Source of the DNA: SAR202 cluster bacterium
Lineage (GTDB): Bacteria; Chloroflexota; Dehalococcoidia; Lucifugimonadales; Lucifugimonadaceae
Direction: 5' to 3'
Length of the DNA stretch: 64,000 bases
Assembly (NCBI GenBank): GCA_009392215.1
Contig: VFGZ01000051.1
Location: forward strand, 1-64,000
The first letter of the stretch is position 1. Each line of letters opens with the position of its first letter. Below the pieces are notes generated by a model, which did no database searches, was not told where the DNA came from, and saw nothing but the letters and a program-made list of their open reading frames with translations. Below, one piece after another: positions 18,916 through 28,821 of this stretch. The translations under genes were made by a program, and so were the position numbers.

Positions 18916-19313
18916 CTTAGGTGTAAAGATGCTAGCAGTTGCTAAGCATTACCGCGAATGCCTGTTGCATCGTTACTGGGCGACTTGAGGTTTACATAGC
19001 TAGTTATCTGCTTCGTTTAGGATATGGATTGAATCCGCAGCCTATTTTTGCTTATTTTGATGTTTTGCGCCGATTCTGTCGTTAAATTTCCGGATACAAA
19101 GTGGAAATGAGATCATCATCGTATCGGCTTCGGCCTCGAAAAAATGGTCAGTTCGCATTTGCTTCACTCTCTTACCCGCTTCTTTCATCCGATTTCTACT
19201 GGTATCGACTCCGCAACAAAAAGATCGCTCATGATTCAGATTTATCTTAGAGATTGCTGGGGAAAACGAGGTTTTTCATCTGTGCAATAACGTATCAGAA
19301 CAGGTATCTATTT

Positions 19314-20315
19314 TTATTGGGTGAGCCTAGTCCACATCAAGACTGATGAACCAGTTACCAGCCACAATAAAATATTGATCATTAACGGTCGGTCTTTGAA
19401 TAGAATTTCCTCTGGATTTTCACCAAGCTCTTTGACATGTATCAAGTAAAGGTATCGCATGATCCCATATGCTACGAATGGGATTGTTAACATCATCGAA
19501 TGATCGTCAGGGACGTTAGCTTCAGTTACGCCAGTGCTGAAAGTGTAAAGGGTGTAGGAAATTAGAGTTGCCGTCGCTACGATGTTTATTAAGTTGTCCA
19601 GCAGCGGTACGTTGTATTCCCCAAGAATCAAGCGATGAGATTTTGATTGTGTTCCACTGCTGTGAAGTTCTTGTCGGCGCTTTGCCAGCGTTATCAGTAG
19701 AGCTCCTAATGCCGTCACGACGTATAACCAAGGCGAAATAGTCAGATCGAGTGGGACACTGTTTCCGGATTCTTGAATAATTGCGTGATCTATAGCGATC
19801 GAACCCGCAACAGCTCTCAGGACGAAACCTGAAGCAACAATCATCACGTCCATAAGGATAATGTTCTTTATCCACCAGCTATATGCCATATTGATTCCGA
19901 GATATGCGGCAACTGTTATAAAAAGCGGAATAGAAATCAAATAAGCGTTGGCCAACCCTAATAGGATCAGCAACGTAGAGATTCCCAATGCCCATGGAAT
20001 TGAAATGCGTTTAGCTGCGATCGGTCGGAACCGTTTCTCTGGATGCATACGGTCTTTTTCGGCATCAACTGAGTCGTTGATGAAATAGACAGCTGCAGAG
20101 ATAAGTACGAAAATTCCCAGTGCCGCAAGCGCACGAGTAATAATTGAGCTCATACCTAGTAAATCCGATGGGTTGTACCAGATATTGACAGTGAAAAAGA
20201 GCGGAACCAGTACTAGAGCATTCTTTAAGATCTGTTTAGGTCGTGCTTGAATAACGATGTCGCGGATGCTTGGTGTTCGAGTTGGATTGTCATTGACTTT
20301 GTGTTTTGGCGACAT
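19314..20315 (-). CDS. UbiA-family prenyltransferase (decaprenyl-phosphate phosphoribosyltransferase-like)
   Basis: FINDSVDAEKDRMHPEKRFRPIAAKRI motif; multi-TM. Confidence 0.9.
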   Translation of the reverse strand: MSPKHKVNDNPTRTPSIRDIVIQARPKQILKNALVLVPLFFTVNIWYNPSDLLGMSSIITRALAALGIFVLISAAVYFINDSVDAEKDRMHPEKRFRPIAAKRISIPWALGISTLLILLGLANAYLISIPLFITVAAYLGINMAYSWWIKNIILMDVMIVASGFVLRAVAGSIAIDHAIIQESGNSVPLDLTISPWLYVVTALGALLITLAKRRQELHSSGTQSKSHRLILGEYNVPLLDNLINIVATATLISYTLYTFSTGVTEANVPDDHSMMLTIPFVAYGIMRYLYLIHVKELGENPEEILFKDRPLMINILLWLVTGSSVLMWTRLTQ

Positions 20316-20370
20316 GTAAGTGATGATAGGGGTATTTGCAAATGGTGGTCAATTTAGGTTACCTACATAA

Positions 20371-21129
20371 ATGGCAGGATTTATGCATTCGAAATCAAGA
20401 ATTCGGTTAGATCAACTTCTGGTCGATCATGGGCTTGCTTTTGATGTTAAGGAAGCGGGTGCACTTGTGATGGCAGGTGAAGTCGAATTACCCGGTGATC
20501 GTAGGTCACCTACACCAGGTATGCAGGTTGATATAAGTGCAAAAGTGTTAACCAAGCCCGTAAAAAGATTTGTTTCTAGAGGTGGCGATAAGCTTGTACA
20601 GGCGTTGAATGGATTTGATGTTGAAGCCAATGGCGCTGTGTGTTTAGATGTTGGCGCCTCGACTGGAGGGTTCACTGATTGCCTTCTTCAAGCTGGGGCT
20701 ACTCGGGTTTATGCCGTGGATACTGGGCGCGGCCAGCTTCATCATCGCCTGTTAAACGATAAGCGTGTCATTAGTATCGAGCGAACTAACGTCGTGGATT
20801 TGAAATCTCCTTCTGATCCTATTGATTTGGCAGTTGTGGACGTTTCGTTTACATCTCTCGAGATCGTATTGCCTGCAATATTGGAGTTATTGTCCCAAAA
20901 GGGGCAGGTGATAGTTCTGCTTAAGCCTCAGTTTGAGGCCACTAGATCGGAAGTCCCGCGCGGGGGAGTTATTTTGGATCCCATGGTTCACGCAGTAATT
21001 ATTGGACGGTTTTTGAAGTGGATCGTCGATCGAAATATTCGGGTAAGAAATTTTCTTAGTTCTGGGGTACTTGGTGACAAGGGAAATCGCGAGTTCTTTC
21101 TACACATTGAACCCGCCGCTGTTGGATGA
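20371..21129 (+). CDS. tlyA: TlyA family rRNA methyltransferase/hemolysin-like protein
   Basis: S4 domain RLDQLLVDHGLA..A and FtsJ-like CLDVGASTGGFTDCLLQAGA. Confidence 0.93.
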   Translation: MAGFMHSKSRIRLDQLLVDHGLAFDVKEAGALVMAGEVELPGDRRSPTPGMQVDISAKVLTKPVKRFVSRGGDKLVQALNGFDVEANGAVCLDVGASTGGFTDCLLQAGATRVYAVDTGRGQLHHRLLNDKRVISIERTNVVDLKSPSDPIDLAVVDVSFTSLEIVLPAILELLSQKGQVIVLLKPQFEATRSEVPRGGVILDPMVHAVIIGRFLKWIVDRNIRVRNFLSSGVLGDKGNREFFLHIEPAAVG

Positions 21130-21162
21130 GAAGAATTCGGAGGGTTGTTATTGAGTTTCGCG

Positions 21163-21192
21163 TTGACCTATCTGCTTTGAACAAGTTAAAAT
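21163..21192 (+). promoter_or_regulatory. Sigma70-like promoter upstream of purF: TTGACC-N18-TAAAAT
   Basis: -35 at 21163-21168, -10 at 21187-21192. Confidence 0.5.
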
Positions 21193-21298
21193 CCTAATCT
21201 CCACATTGGGCGGAATTAGAATGAATTGACGATTGTCCATGGTGCATTAAAACATGTGCCTCAATTGTTAAATTATCTGGGAAAAACCGGCTGTATTA

Positions 21299-22744
21299 GT
21301 GTCAGATACTCAACCCGTGAGCAATATGAATATTGACGATAAGCCTCATGAAGAATGCGGTGTTGTCGGAGCGTTCATACCCGGTGAAAGTGTGGCTCGT
21401 ACTGTATTTTTTGGTCTGTTCGCGTTGCAGCATCGCGGGCAAGAAAGTGCAGGTATAGCTACCTCTGAAGGAGATGCAATTCGACTTAAAGCTCGGATGG
21501 GTTTGGTTTCTCAAGTTTTTCATGAAGAAACCCTTGTAGGTCTCCCAGGACATCTTGGGATTGGTCACACCCGCTATTCCACCATGGGTGGGAGTAAGGA
21601 ATATAACGCTCAACCACTCATAGCAAACGGTCAAAGAGGTGAGATCGCTGTAGGGCACAACGGCAATGTGATTAATGCCGCAGAGCTTCGAGTTGAGATG
21701 ACGGAAGAATTTGGCTCAAGCTTTGAGAAGACATCAGACACAGAAGTAATTGCGGAGTTATTTGCGAAAGCTCCGGGGAGTGATTGGTTCGAAGTTTCTG
21801 CGTATGCCATGCGTCGATTAAAGGGAGCTTACTCTCTAGTGGTAATGACGAAAGACCAATTAATCGCGGTACGTGATCCGTTGGGGATACGTCCTCTTTG
21901 TTTAGGAACTTTAAACGGTGGATGGGTCGTGGCTTCCGAAACTGCTGCACTCGATAATTTAGGAGCTGAATTTGTAAGAGAATTTGAGAACGGTGAAACT
22001 GTGGTTATTGATCGTAGTGGTATTCGATCTCATATTTGGTCATCTGCGCGTGCGAACCACGCGATGTGTGTATTCGAGCAAATTTATTTTGCACGTCCGG
22101 ACAGTATTCTCAACGGAGAACTAGCGTATGAAACGCGCCAACGTCTTGGCGCAGAGGTTTACCGTGAACATCCCATAGACGCCGATATTGTTGTTGGGAT
22201 ACCTGATTCATCCACGCCCCACGCCGTTGGATTGGCAGCTGAAGCAAAGATTCCGTACACAGAAGCGATTATTCGTAATCGTTATGTTGGTCGAACTTTC
22301 ATCCAGCCCGATCAACGTTCTCGAGCGCAAGGAGTGCAGACCAAGTTCAACCCCATGCGGGGCGTTATATCAGGGAAGCGGATTCTAGTAGTTGACGATT
22401 CAGTGGTTCGGAGTACGACAATTACGCGTGTCATCAAGATGTTGCGAAGAGCTGGCGCGAAGGAAATTCACGTTAGAGTTGCCTCTCCGCCTATAAAATC
22501 TACCTGTCATTTTGGCGTCGACATGGCGACTCTCAACGAGTTGATTGCTGCTAATAAAACGATCACTGAAATTACTGAATATATTGGTGCCGATTCATTA
22601 GCATATCTATCAGTAGAGGGCTTGCTGAGAGCTGTACGAGCCCCTGGAAATTCTTACTGTACTGGCTGCTTCACAGGGAATTATCCTATCCCAGTCCAAC
22701 TTGAGATGAATAAAATGCGATTTGAAGTGGGTAGTAACACTTAA
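21299..22744 (+). CDS. purF: amidophosphoribosyltransferase
   Basis: CGVVGAF, QHRGQESAGI, PRPP motif ILVVDDSVVRSTT; GTG start. Confidence 0.96.
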   Translation: MSDTQPVSNMNIDDKPHEECGVVGAFIPGESVARTVFFGLFALQHRGQESAGIATSEGDAIRLKARMGLVSQVFHEETLVGLPGHLGIGHTRYSTMGGSKEYNAQPLIANGQRGEIAVGHNGNVINAAELRVEMTEEFGSSFEKTSDTEVIAELFAKAPGSDWFEVSAYAMRRLKGAYSLVVMTKDQLIAVRDPLGIRPLCLGTLNGGWVVASETAALDNLGAEFVREFENGETVVIDRSGIRSHIWSSARANHAMCVFEQIYFARPDSILNGELAYETRQRLGAEVYREHPIDADIVVGIPDSSTPHAVGLAAEAKIPYTEAIIRNRYVGRTFIQPDQRSRAQGVQTKFNPMRGVISGKRILVVDDSVVRSTTITRVIKMLRRAGAKEIHVRVASPPIKSTCHFGVDMATLNELIAANKTITEITEYIGADSLAYLSVEGLLRAVRAPGNSYCTGCFTGNYPIPVQLEMNKMRFEVGSNT

Positions 22745-22868
22745 ATCTTTTATACGTGTCTGTGGTTTTATCCGGCAGTAACGTAACCAATTGAACCGTA
22801 TACTTATGACTTGATTATTTTGCTTGTTACCTCGAGGCAGGCAACATCTTTCACGGGGACTTTTCAAT

Positions 22869-23906
22869 ATGACTGAACCGCTAACTGGAAAGACCTATGC
22901 TGCTGCAGGCGTTGATCTAGAGGCGGCGGCCTCAGTGAAAAACACAATAAAAAGTATTGCTTCTGCAACCCTTAATAGCGCTGTGGTTGCTGGACCTGGT
23001 GGGTTTGGAGGAGTTATAGATCCCGATCCTGACGGTGATACTCTTTTGGTAGCTAGTACAGATGGTGTGGGAACAAAGTTACGTATTGCTGATGCACTTG
23101 GCCGGCACGACACGGTTGGCGCAAGTATTGTAAATCATTGCATTAACGATATTTTGCCTGCTGGAGCGCGGCCGCTTTTTTTCTTGGATTACATTGGCTT
23201 GAGTCGATTTGACGCTGAGAAGATTGCAGAAATTGTTTCTGGTCTTGCGAAAGCGTGTGCCGATTCTAAGTGTGCGTTGCTTGGTGGCGAAACCGCAACC
23301 ATGCCAGATATCTATCGTGGTAATGACTATGACCTAGCTGGATTCATAGTTGGGACTGTTCGTAAAGATGCGTTACTTAAACCTGAAAACACTCGGGCGG
23401 GTGATGTGATCCTTGGTTTAGCTTCAGACGGTTTGCATACCAATGGGTACTCATTAGTTAGGTCTATATTTGAGACTGATTTGGATCCTTCTGTTCTTAC
23501 TGTAAATGTACCAAATACACCCAATACACTTGGGGAGATGCTTCTCCGCCCTCACCTCAGTTACCTTGGTGCTATAGGTCCTGTGCTTGACAAAATACGT
23601 GGCCTGGGACACATCACTGGTGGTAGTTTCTATAAAAACGTCCCACGCGCGTTGGCTACTGGTCTCGGTGCGGACATAGATGTTTCATCATGGTCAATTC
23701 CTCCTCTGTTTAAATTCATTCAAGAAACAGGGCAGGTTGAAGATCAAGAGATGTTTAGAGTTTTCAATATGGGTGTTGGAATGGCCATTATTGTAGAGCC
23801 TGGATTGGTAAAAGATGTGTTGAAAAGTGTTTCTGGCTCCTTTCGAATTGGTGAAGTTGTCCCTCGCGCGGTTGGAGAGGAATCCACTAGGCTGATTGGA
23901 CTGTAA
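22869..23906 (+). CDS. purM: phosphoribosylformylglycinamidine cyclo-ligase
   Basis: STDGVGTKLRIA, GGETATMPDIY, ITGGSFYKNVPR; start trimmed to MTEPLTG. Confidence 0.95.
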   Translation: MTEPLTGKTYAAAGVDLEAAASVKNTIKSIASATLNSAVVAGPGGFGGVIDPDPDGDTLLVASTDGVGTKLRIADALGRHDTVGASIVNHCINDILPAGARPLFFLDYIGLSRFDAEKIAEIVSGLAKACADSKCALLGGETATMPDIYRGNDYDLAGFIVGTVRKDALLKPENTRAGDVILGLASDGLHTNGYSLVRSIFETDLDPSVLTVNVPNTPNTLGEMLLRPHLSYLGAIGPVLDKIRGLGHITGGSFYKNVPRALATGLGADIDVSSWSIPPLFKFIQETGQVEDQEMFRVFNMGVGMAIIVEPGLVKDVLKSVSGSFRIGEVVPRAVGEESTRLIGL

Positions 23907-23987
23907 AGGGTTATCAATATAGCGATGAGTGTTGAGTTATATTGAGATTCGAAAATGGAACCCAAAAGTGAAAAGGATACCGTGTAA

Positions 23988-25541
23988 TTGAGAGCACTTC
24001 TTTCGCCCTATGACAAAACAGGGCTTGTGGAATTTGCACGCGTGTTAGCAAATGTAGGTTTTGAATTACTCAGTACCGGTGGCACTGCTGCCATGTTGAA
24101 AAACGCGGGGCTAGAAATACTTGAGGTAGCATCTGTAACCGGCGCACCTGAGATTCTTGATGGTAGGGTAAAGACATTGCATCCTAGAATTCATGGAGGC
24201 CTTCTCGGTAAGCGTAACAATCCTGATCATGTCTTAGAAATGCAAAAGCATGGTATCGAGGGGATTGATGTCGTCGTAAATAACCTTTACCCATTTCAAC
24301 AGGTTATTGCCAATTCGGACGCTAGTCTTGATGATGCTTTGGAAAACATTGATATCGGTGGTCCGGCTATGACACGGGCAGCTGCAAAAAATTTTCAAGA
24401 TGTTGTGGTAATTGTTGACCCTTCTGACTATATTGAGATTGGCAATATGCTGGCTGCGGAAGGGGTTCCCCTAGAGTACCGCCGGCGGTTAGCTGCCAAG
24501 GCATTTCAACACATTGCTGTTTACGACACCGTTATCTCTGCTTATCTCCGTGGAAATGATATTTCCTCGAAGGATAAATCTTCTTTTTTCCCTGAAGAAC
24601 TGACGTTTGGTTGGAATCGTGTTGCAATTCCTAGGTATGGTGAAAATCCACATCAAGCTGGAGGTATTTACGCTACGCCCGGAGAAATGGGTGGGATAGT
24701 CAACGGAAAACAGTTACACGGTATTGACATGTCTTATCTGAATTACTTTGATGCAGATGCTGCGTGGGTATCAGCAAACTCTTTTTCACGTATTGCTTCA
24801 TCACAAGAGCATTGTGTTTCGATTGTCAAACACGCCAATCCTTGCGGGTTAGCAATTGATGGAGACCAATCAGAAGCTTATCTCAAAGCACTTTCTGGAG
24901 ACCCAATATCAGCTTTTGGCGGCATTGTAGGCTTTAATAGCAAGGTTACGGTTGAAACTGCGGAAGCTATGGTGGGGACCCTGTTTGACGTTATTGTTGC
25001 CCCTGGGTTTGAGCAGGAATCTCTAGAGATATTCCGTCGGCGAAAACGCACTCGAGTGATTGAAGTAACTCCCTCTTCTGTTCCTCTACTGACCGTTCGC
25101 AACGTTACAGGTGGAGTCTTGGTTCAGCAACCCGATGACATCTCTGAAAATGTAACTTCATGGACTGTTGTTAGTAAAAAATCTCCTACCGATGATCACT
25201 TGAGGGATATGGCATTTGCTTGGAAAGCCTGTCAGTTAATTCACTCTAATGCGATTGTGTTTGCCAAAAATTTTGCCATTCGAGGTATGGGTGCGGGGCA
25301 ACCAAATAGAGCTATAAGTGTTTATTTAGCAGGCCGATCAGCAGGGGAAAATGCCAAAGGATGTGTGATGGCTAGTGATGCATTTTTCCCATTCCCTGAT
25401 GGAATTGAAAATGCAGCCAAAGTTGGTGTTGAAGCGATTGTTCAGCCTGGAGGATCTGTTAAAGATAGCGAAGTAATTGAAGCAGCAGATCGCTTGGGAT
25501 TGGTCATGCTGTTTACAGGAACCCGTCATTTTTATCACTGA
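23988..25541 (+). CDS. purH: bifunctional AICAR formyltransferase/IMP cyclohydrolase
   Basis: STGGTAAMLKNAG, RVKTLHPRIHGGLLGKR, KHANPCGLA; TTG start. Confidence 0.96.
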   Translation: MRALLSPYDKTGLVEFARVLANVGFELLSTGGTAAMLKNAGLEILEVASVTGAPEILDGRVKTLHPRIHGGLLGKRNNPDHVLEMQKHGIEGIDVVVNNLYPFQQVIANSDASLDDALENIDIGGPAMTRAAAKNFQDVVVIVDPSDYIEIGNMLAAEGVPLEYRRRLAAKAFQHIAVYDTVISAYLRGNDISSKDKSSFFPEELTFGWNRVAIPRYGENPHQAGGIYATPGEMGGIVNGKQLHGIDMSYLNYFDADAAWVSANSFSRIASSQEHCVSIVKHANPCGLAIDGDQSEAYLKALSGDPISAFGGIVGFNSKVTVETAEAMVGTLFDVIVAPGFEQESLEIFRRRKRTRVIEVTPSSVPLLTVRNVTGGVLVQQPDDISENVTSWTVVSKKSPTDDHLRDMAFAWKACQLIHSNAIVFAKNFAIRGMGAGQPNRAISVYLAGRSAGENAKGCVMASDAFFPFPDGIENAAKVGVEAIVQPGGSVKDSEVIEAADRLGLVMLFTGTRHFYH

Positions 25542-25579
25542 GTGTTTTATTAAAAGATGGTTTAAACTTCAATGTTTTT

Positions 25580-26314
25580 ATGTCAGCAAGAATAGATATC
25601 GTAATTCCTGTCCTCAATGAAGAGTCTGCTTTGCCACATTGTTTGGCGAAGTTGTTTGCATTTATTGAATTGCATCCTGAGTGGAACTGGGGAGTAGTGA
25701 TTGCTGATAATGGGTCGGTCGATCGGACGCCTGAAATCGCCGCGCAGTTGTCGGAGAAGTACACTGAGGTTTCAATTTTGCGGCTTGAAGAAAGAGGTCG
25801 TGGTAGGGCGTTAAAAAAAGCTTGGAGTGAAAGCAATGCAGATGTCAGGCTATACATGGATGTTGATCTATCGACTGGCTTAGAAGCATTGCCGGGTTTA
25901 GTTGCTTCTATTATCTATGAAGGATATGAAGTCGCTATAGGATCGAGGTTGTCCAAAGGTTCGCGAGTAGTCAACCGATCGCTCAAGCGCGAGGTTACCT
26001 CTCGGGGATACAACACTTTGATTCAATTGTTCTTTCCAATGACGAGATTCAAAGATGCTCAATGTGGATTCAAGGCTGTTTCAAGAAGGGCAGCGGAAAA
26101 CCTTGTTCCTTTGGTTGAAGATAACGCATGGTTTTTTGATACTGAACTGCTTCTACTTGCCGGTAAGGCTGGCTATGCTATAAAGGAGATTCCGGTTCAT
26201 TGGGAGGACGATCCCGATACCCGAGTTAAGATAATTTCAACGGCATGGGAAGATATAAAGGGATTACTTCGTTTGAGATTGAGAGGACGCCCAACGCCGC
26301 CATGTGTATCTTGA
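25580..26314 (+). CDS. glycosyltransferase family 2 (dolichyl-phosphate-type)
   Basis: IDIVIPVLNEESALPHCL, DVDLSTGLEALPGLV, DAQCGFKAVSR. Confidence 0.92.
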   Translation: MSARIDIVIPVLNEESALPHCLAKLFAFIELHPEWNWGVVIADNGSVDRTPEIAAQLSEKYTEVSILRLEERGRGRALKKAWSESNADVRLYMDVDLSTGLEALPGLVASIIYEGYEVAIGSRLSKGSRVVNRSLKREVTSRGYNTLIQLFFPMTRFKDAQCGFKAVSRRAAENLVPLVEDNAWFFDTELLLLAGKAGYAIKEIPVHWEDDPDTRVKIISTAWEDIKGLLRLRLRGRPTPPCVS

Positions 26315-26389
26315 CCATTATTTCATCCTCTAGCTAAGGTTGTTTCTAGAGTTAACTATTATTTGTGTTTGGACCTATAGCATCAAATC

Positions 26390-27391
26390 ATGACTACTCC
26401 TGGCGATTTTGAAATAGGAAGGTCGGTACTGACCGGCTATACAGCTGATAATGAATTACATCGGGCTCTGACGATCCTGCGTAATGAAGGAGTCAACCCC
26501 GAAGTTGTAGTTGAATTCACTGCGGAACGCGATGGAGTATTTTGCGGTATTTCTGAAGTGAAAACCCTTTTGAATCGTGTGTTGCCTGAAACAGGTAGAG
26601 AAGTTTGGGCTTTAGAGGAAGGCGTATCAGTAGGAGCCGGTGAGGTAGCGTTGCGAATTAAAGCTCCGTACGCATCATTTGGATTATTTGAGACTGCGAT
26701 TTTGGGTATTCTTGCTTCTTGTACGGGGTGGGCGACTGCGGCCTCTGAGTGTGTAGAAGCGGGATCTGGGATTCCTGTAATCGCATACGGAGCACGTCAT
26801 GTGCATCCGGAAGTTGTGGGTGTGATGGATTATTCTGCTGTAGTTGGTAAATGCGCATCAAGTTCTTCGGTGGCCGGCCACCAATTACATGGACTAACCC
26901 CTTCAGGGACTATGCCCCATTCTTTTGTGCTTCTTATCGGTGATACTGTTCGTTCTATTCTCGCGTTTGACAAACATATGCCCCCTGAAGTGCCAAGAGT
27001 GGCGTTGGTTGATACGTTTAAGGATGAAGTTGAAGAAGCAGTTGATGTTGCGAAAGCTCTACGTGAGCGCTTACGTGGTATTCGACTTGATACACCGAAG
27101 GAGCGGGGTGGTGTCACTCCTGAATTGGTCCACGAGATAAGGGCACGGTTGGATCAGGGAGGATACAGTCACGTCGATATTTTCGTAAGTGGTGGTATTA
27201 CCCCCGATCGTATCCGTGAATTTGTCGAAAAACAAGCTCCTGTTAGCGTTTTCGCTGTTGGCTATTACATTGCTGCAGCATCACCGATTTCATTCACTGC
27301 TGATATCAAAGCTATTGAAGATCGTCCAATTGCCAAACGAGGGCGAATTCCAGGGCTGGTAGCGAACCCACGACTTTCTCAGGTTTTGTAA
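26390..27391 (+). CDS. nicotinate phosphoribosyltransferase family protein
   Basis: YGARHVHPEV, SSSVAGHQLHGLTPSGTMPHSFVLL, IFVSGGITPDRI. Confidence 0.9.
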   Translation: MTTPGDFEIGRSVLTGYTADNELHRALTILRNEGVNPEVVVEFTAERDGVFCGISEVKTLLNRVLPETGREVWALEEGVSVGAGEVALRIKAPYASFGLFETAILGILASCTGWATAASECVEAGSGIPVIAYGARHVHPEVVGVMDYSAVVGKCASSSSVAGHQLHGLTPSGTMPHSFVLLIGDTVRSILAFDKHMPPEVPRVALVDTFKDEVEEAVDVAKALRERLRGIRLDTPKERGGVTPELVHEIRARLDQGGYSHVDIFVSGGITPDRIREFVEKQAPVSVFAVGYYIAAASPISFTADIKAIEDRPIAKRGRIPGLVANPRLSQVL

Positions 27392-28821
27392 CTGTTTTTC
27401 GTGAGTTGCGGACCGATTAATTCAAGTCGAGTGACCTCAGTGTGTTCCGGCATCACTTTTGCCCATTCAGCTAAGCGTGATCCCGCCACCCATAAAATCC
27501 CGTTTTTAGATTCTATAAGAGGTACTCTATCACGCCACCTTTTTGGTACCCCGGCTCCGACAAAAAAATCTTGAAGTTTCACATGAGGATTCATTCCTAG
27601 TGGTTGAAAACGATCTCCATTTTTTCGGTTGCGTAATATTAGGTTAAGACTTGCAATTACTGGCGACGCATAGGTTATCCACGAATTGGATGTATCTAGT
27701 TGGCGCGGCCTGTTTCGTAGTTCGCTGGTTACAGCGAACCCACCATCAAGTTGGGTGAATCCGAAATGATTTAGGCTTGTTTCAACAATTGGTGGGGGAT
27801 ATGGGCAATCGTCCTTCTTATTTGAGCTGAAGCTGAATGCATCTTTATCGACGTGGAACGTTACCCCGTTTGGTAAATCTATAGATGTTCCACTATGACT
27901 CAATAATTGAGACGTCATTTCAGATACATGTGTTCGTTCAAGTTGTTGGGAATGCCCGATGTGATTTCTGTACCCAAGCATTAGGACTCTGCCGATTAGA
28001 TAAACGGGCAGGCGATTAATTGCTGAGCGTGAGTATCTATTGTCAGAATAAGCGGCTTGTTGGAGTTCACGCCTAACAATCCAATTAACCACTTCTAAAT
28101 CATCTGATACGTTTTCTGCCAATCGTGCCAAAGCATGCTTGGCTCCAGGGCTGGCGGCTTCGAGAACTGGTAAAGCATCTAGCCTGATCTTATTACGAGT
28201 GTATTTTTTATCGGTATTCGAGGAATCGATAACTGGTTGAATGTTTCTTTGCTTGCAGTAGCTGATGATAGTTGAGCGAGAAATATCCAGTAGTGGGCGC
28301 AGGATGGTTAATTTGGTCTCATATTTAGGGGATTTAAGTGTTGTACGGTATTCCATTCCGACTAAACCTTTCAACCCTGCTCCTCGTATAGCATGAAGTA
28401 AAACGGTTTCGGCTTGATCGTCTTTTGTATGACCGGTGACAACACCATATGCATCGTATTTTTCAGACAGCTGCGATAGGATCTCATATCTCAGAGTACG
28501 GCCCGCCGTTTCAATAGAAACTTTTTGTTCTTTTGAAGCTTTTGGCACATCTACAGTAATGCCTATGAATTCGACCCCGAGAGATTCTGCAATTGTTTTA
28601 GCGGCAGCCTGATCTGTTTCAGATGTGTCAAGTAGTATTTGATGGTTTACATGGCAGGCGATGAGGTTGAAATATTTTTTTTCACTGAGAACCGATAACC
28701 CTGCGAGAAGGGCGGAAGAGTCTGGCCCACCAGAAAAAGCAACTATCAAAGTTGCTCGGTTAGGAATTGTTGACCGGATTAATCCTGTACCGAGTTGTTT
28801 TAAAAAATCAGGATGTTTCAT
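27379..28821 (-). CDS. tilS: tRNA(Ile)-lysidine synthase
   Basis: PP-loop VAFSGGPDSSALLAGL; TGHTKDDQAETVLLHAIRGAGLKGL. Confidence 0.94.
   Translation of the reverse strand: MKHPDFLKQLGTGLIRSTIPNRATLIVAFSGGPDSSALLAGLSVLSEKKYFNLIACHVNHQILLDTSETDQAAAKTIAESLGVEFIGITVDVPKASKEQKVSIETAGRTLRYEILSQLSEKYDAYGVVTGHTKDDQAETVLLHAIRGAGLKGLVGMEYRTTLKSPKYETKLTILRPLLDISRSTIISYCKQRNIQPVIDSSNTDKKYTRNKIRLDALPVLEAASPGAKHALARLAENVSDDLEVVNWIVRRELQQAAYSDNRYSRSAINRLPVYLIGRVLMLGYRNHIGHSQQLERTHVSEMTSQLLSHSGTSIDLPNGVTFHVDKDAFSFSSNKKDDCPYPPPIVETSLNHFGFTQLDGGFAVTSELRNRPRQLDTSNSWITYASPVIASLNLILRNRKNGDRFQPLGMNPHVKLQDFFVGAGVPKRWRDRVPLIESKNGILWVAGSRLAEWAKVMPEHTEVTRLELIGPQLTKNSYKT

Noticed and set aside
19107-19250. 47-aa + strand ORF in the 398-bp gap between the R-M pair and the UbiA gene
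   Set aside because: No clear Shine-Dalgarno and no recognisable product; could be noise.
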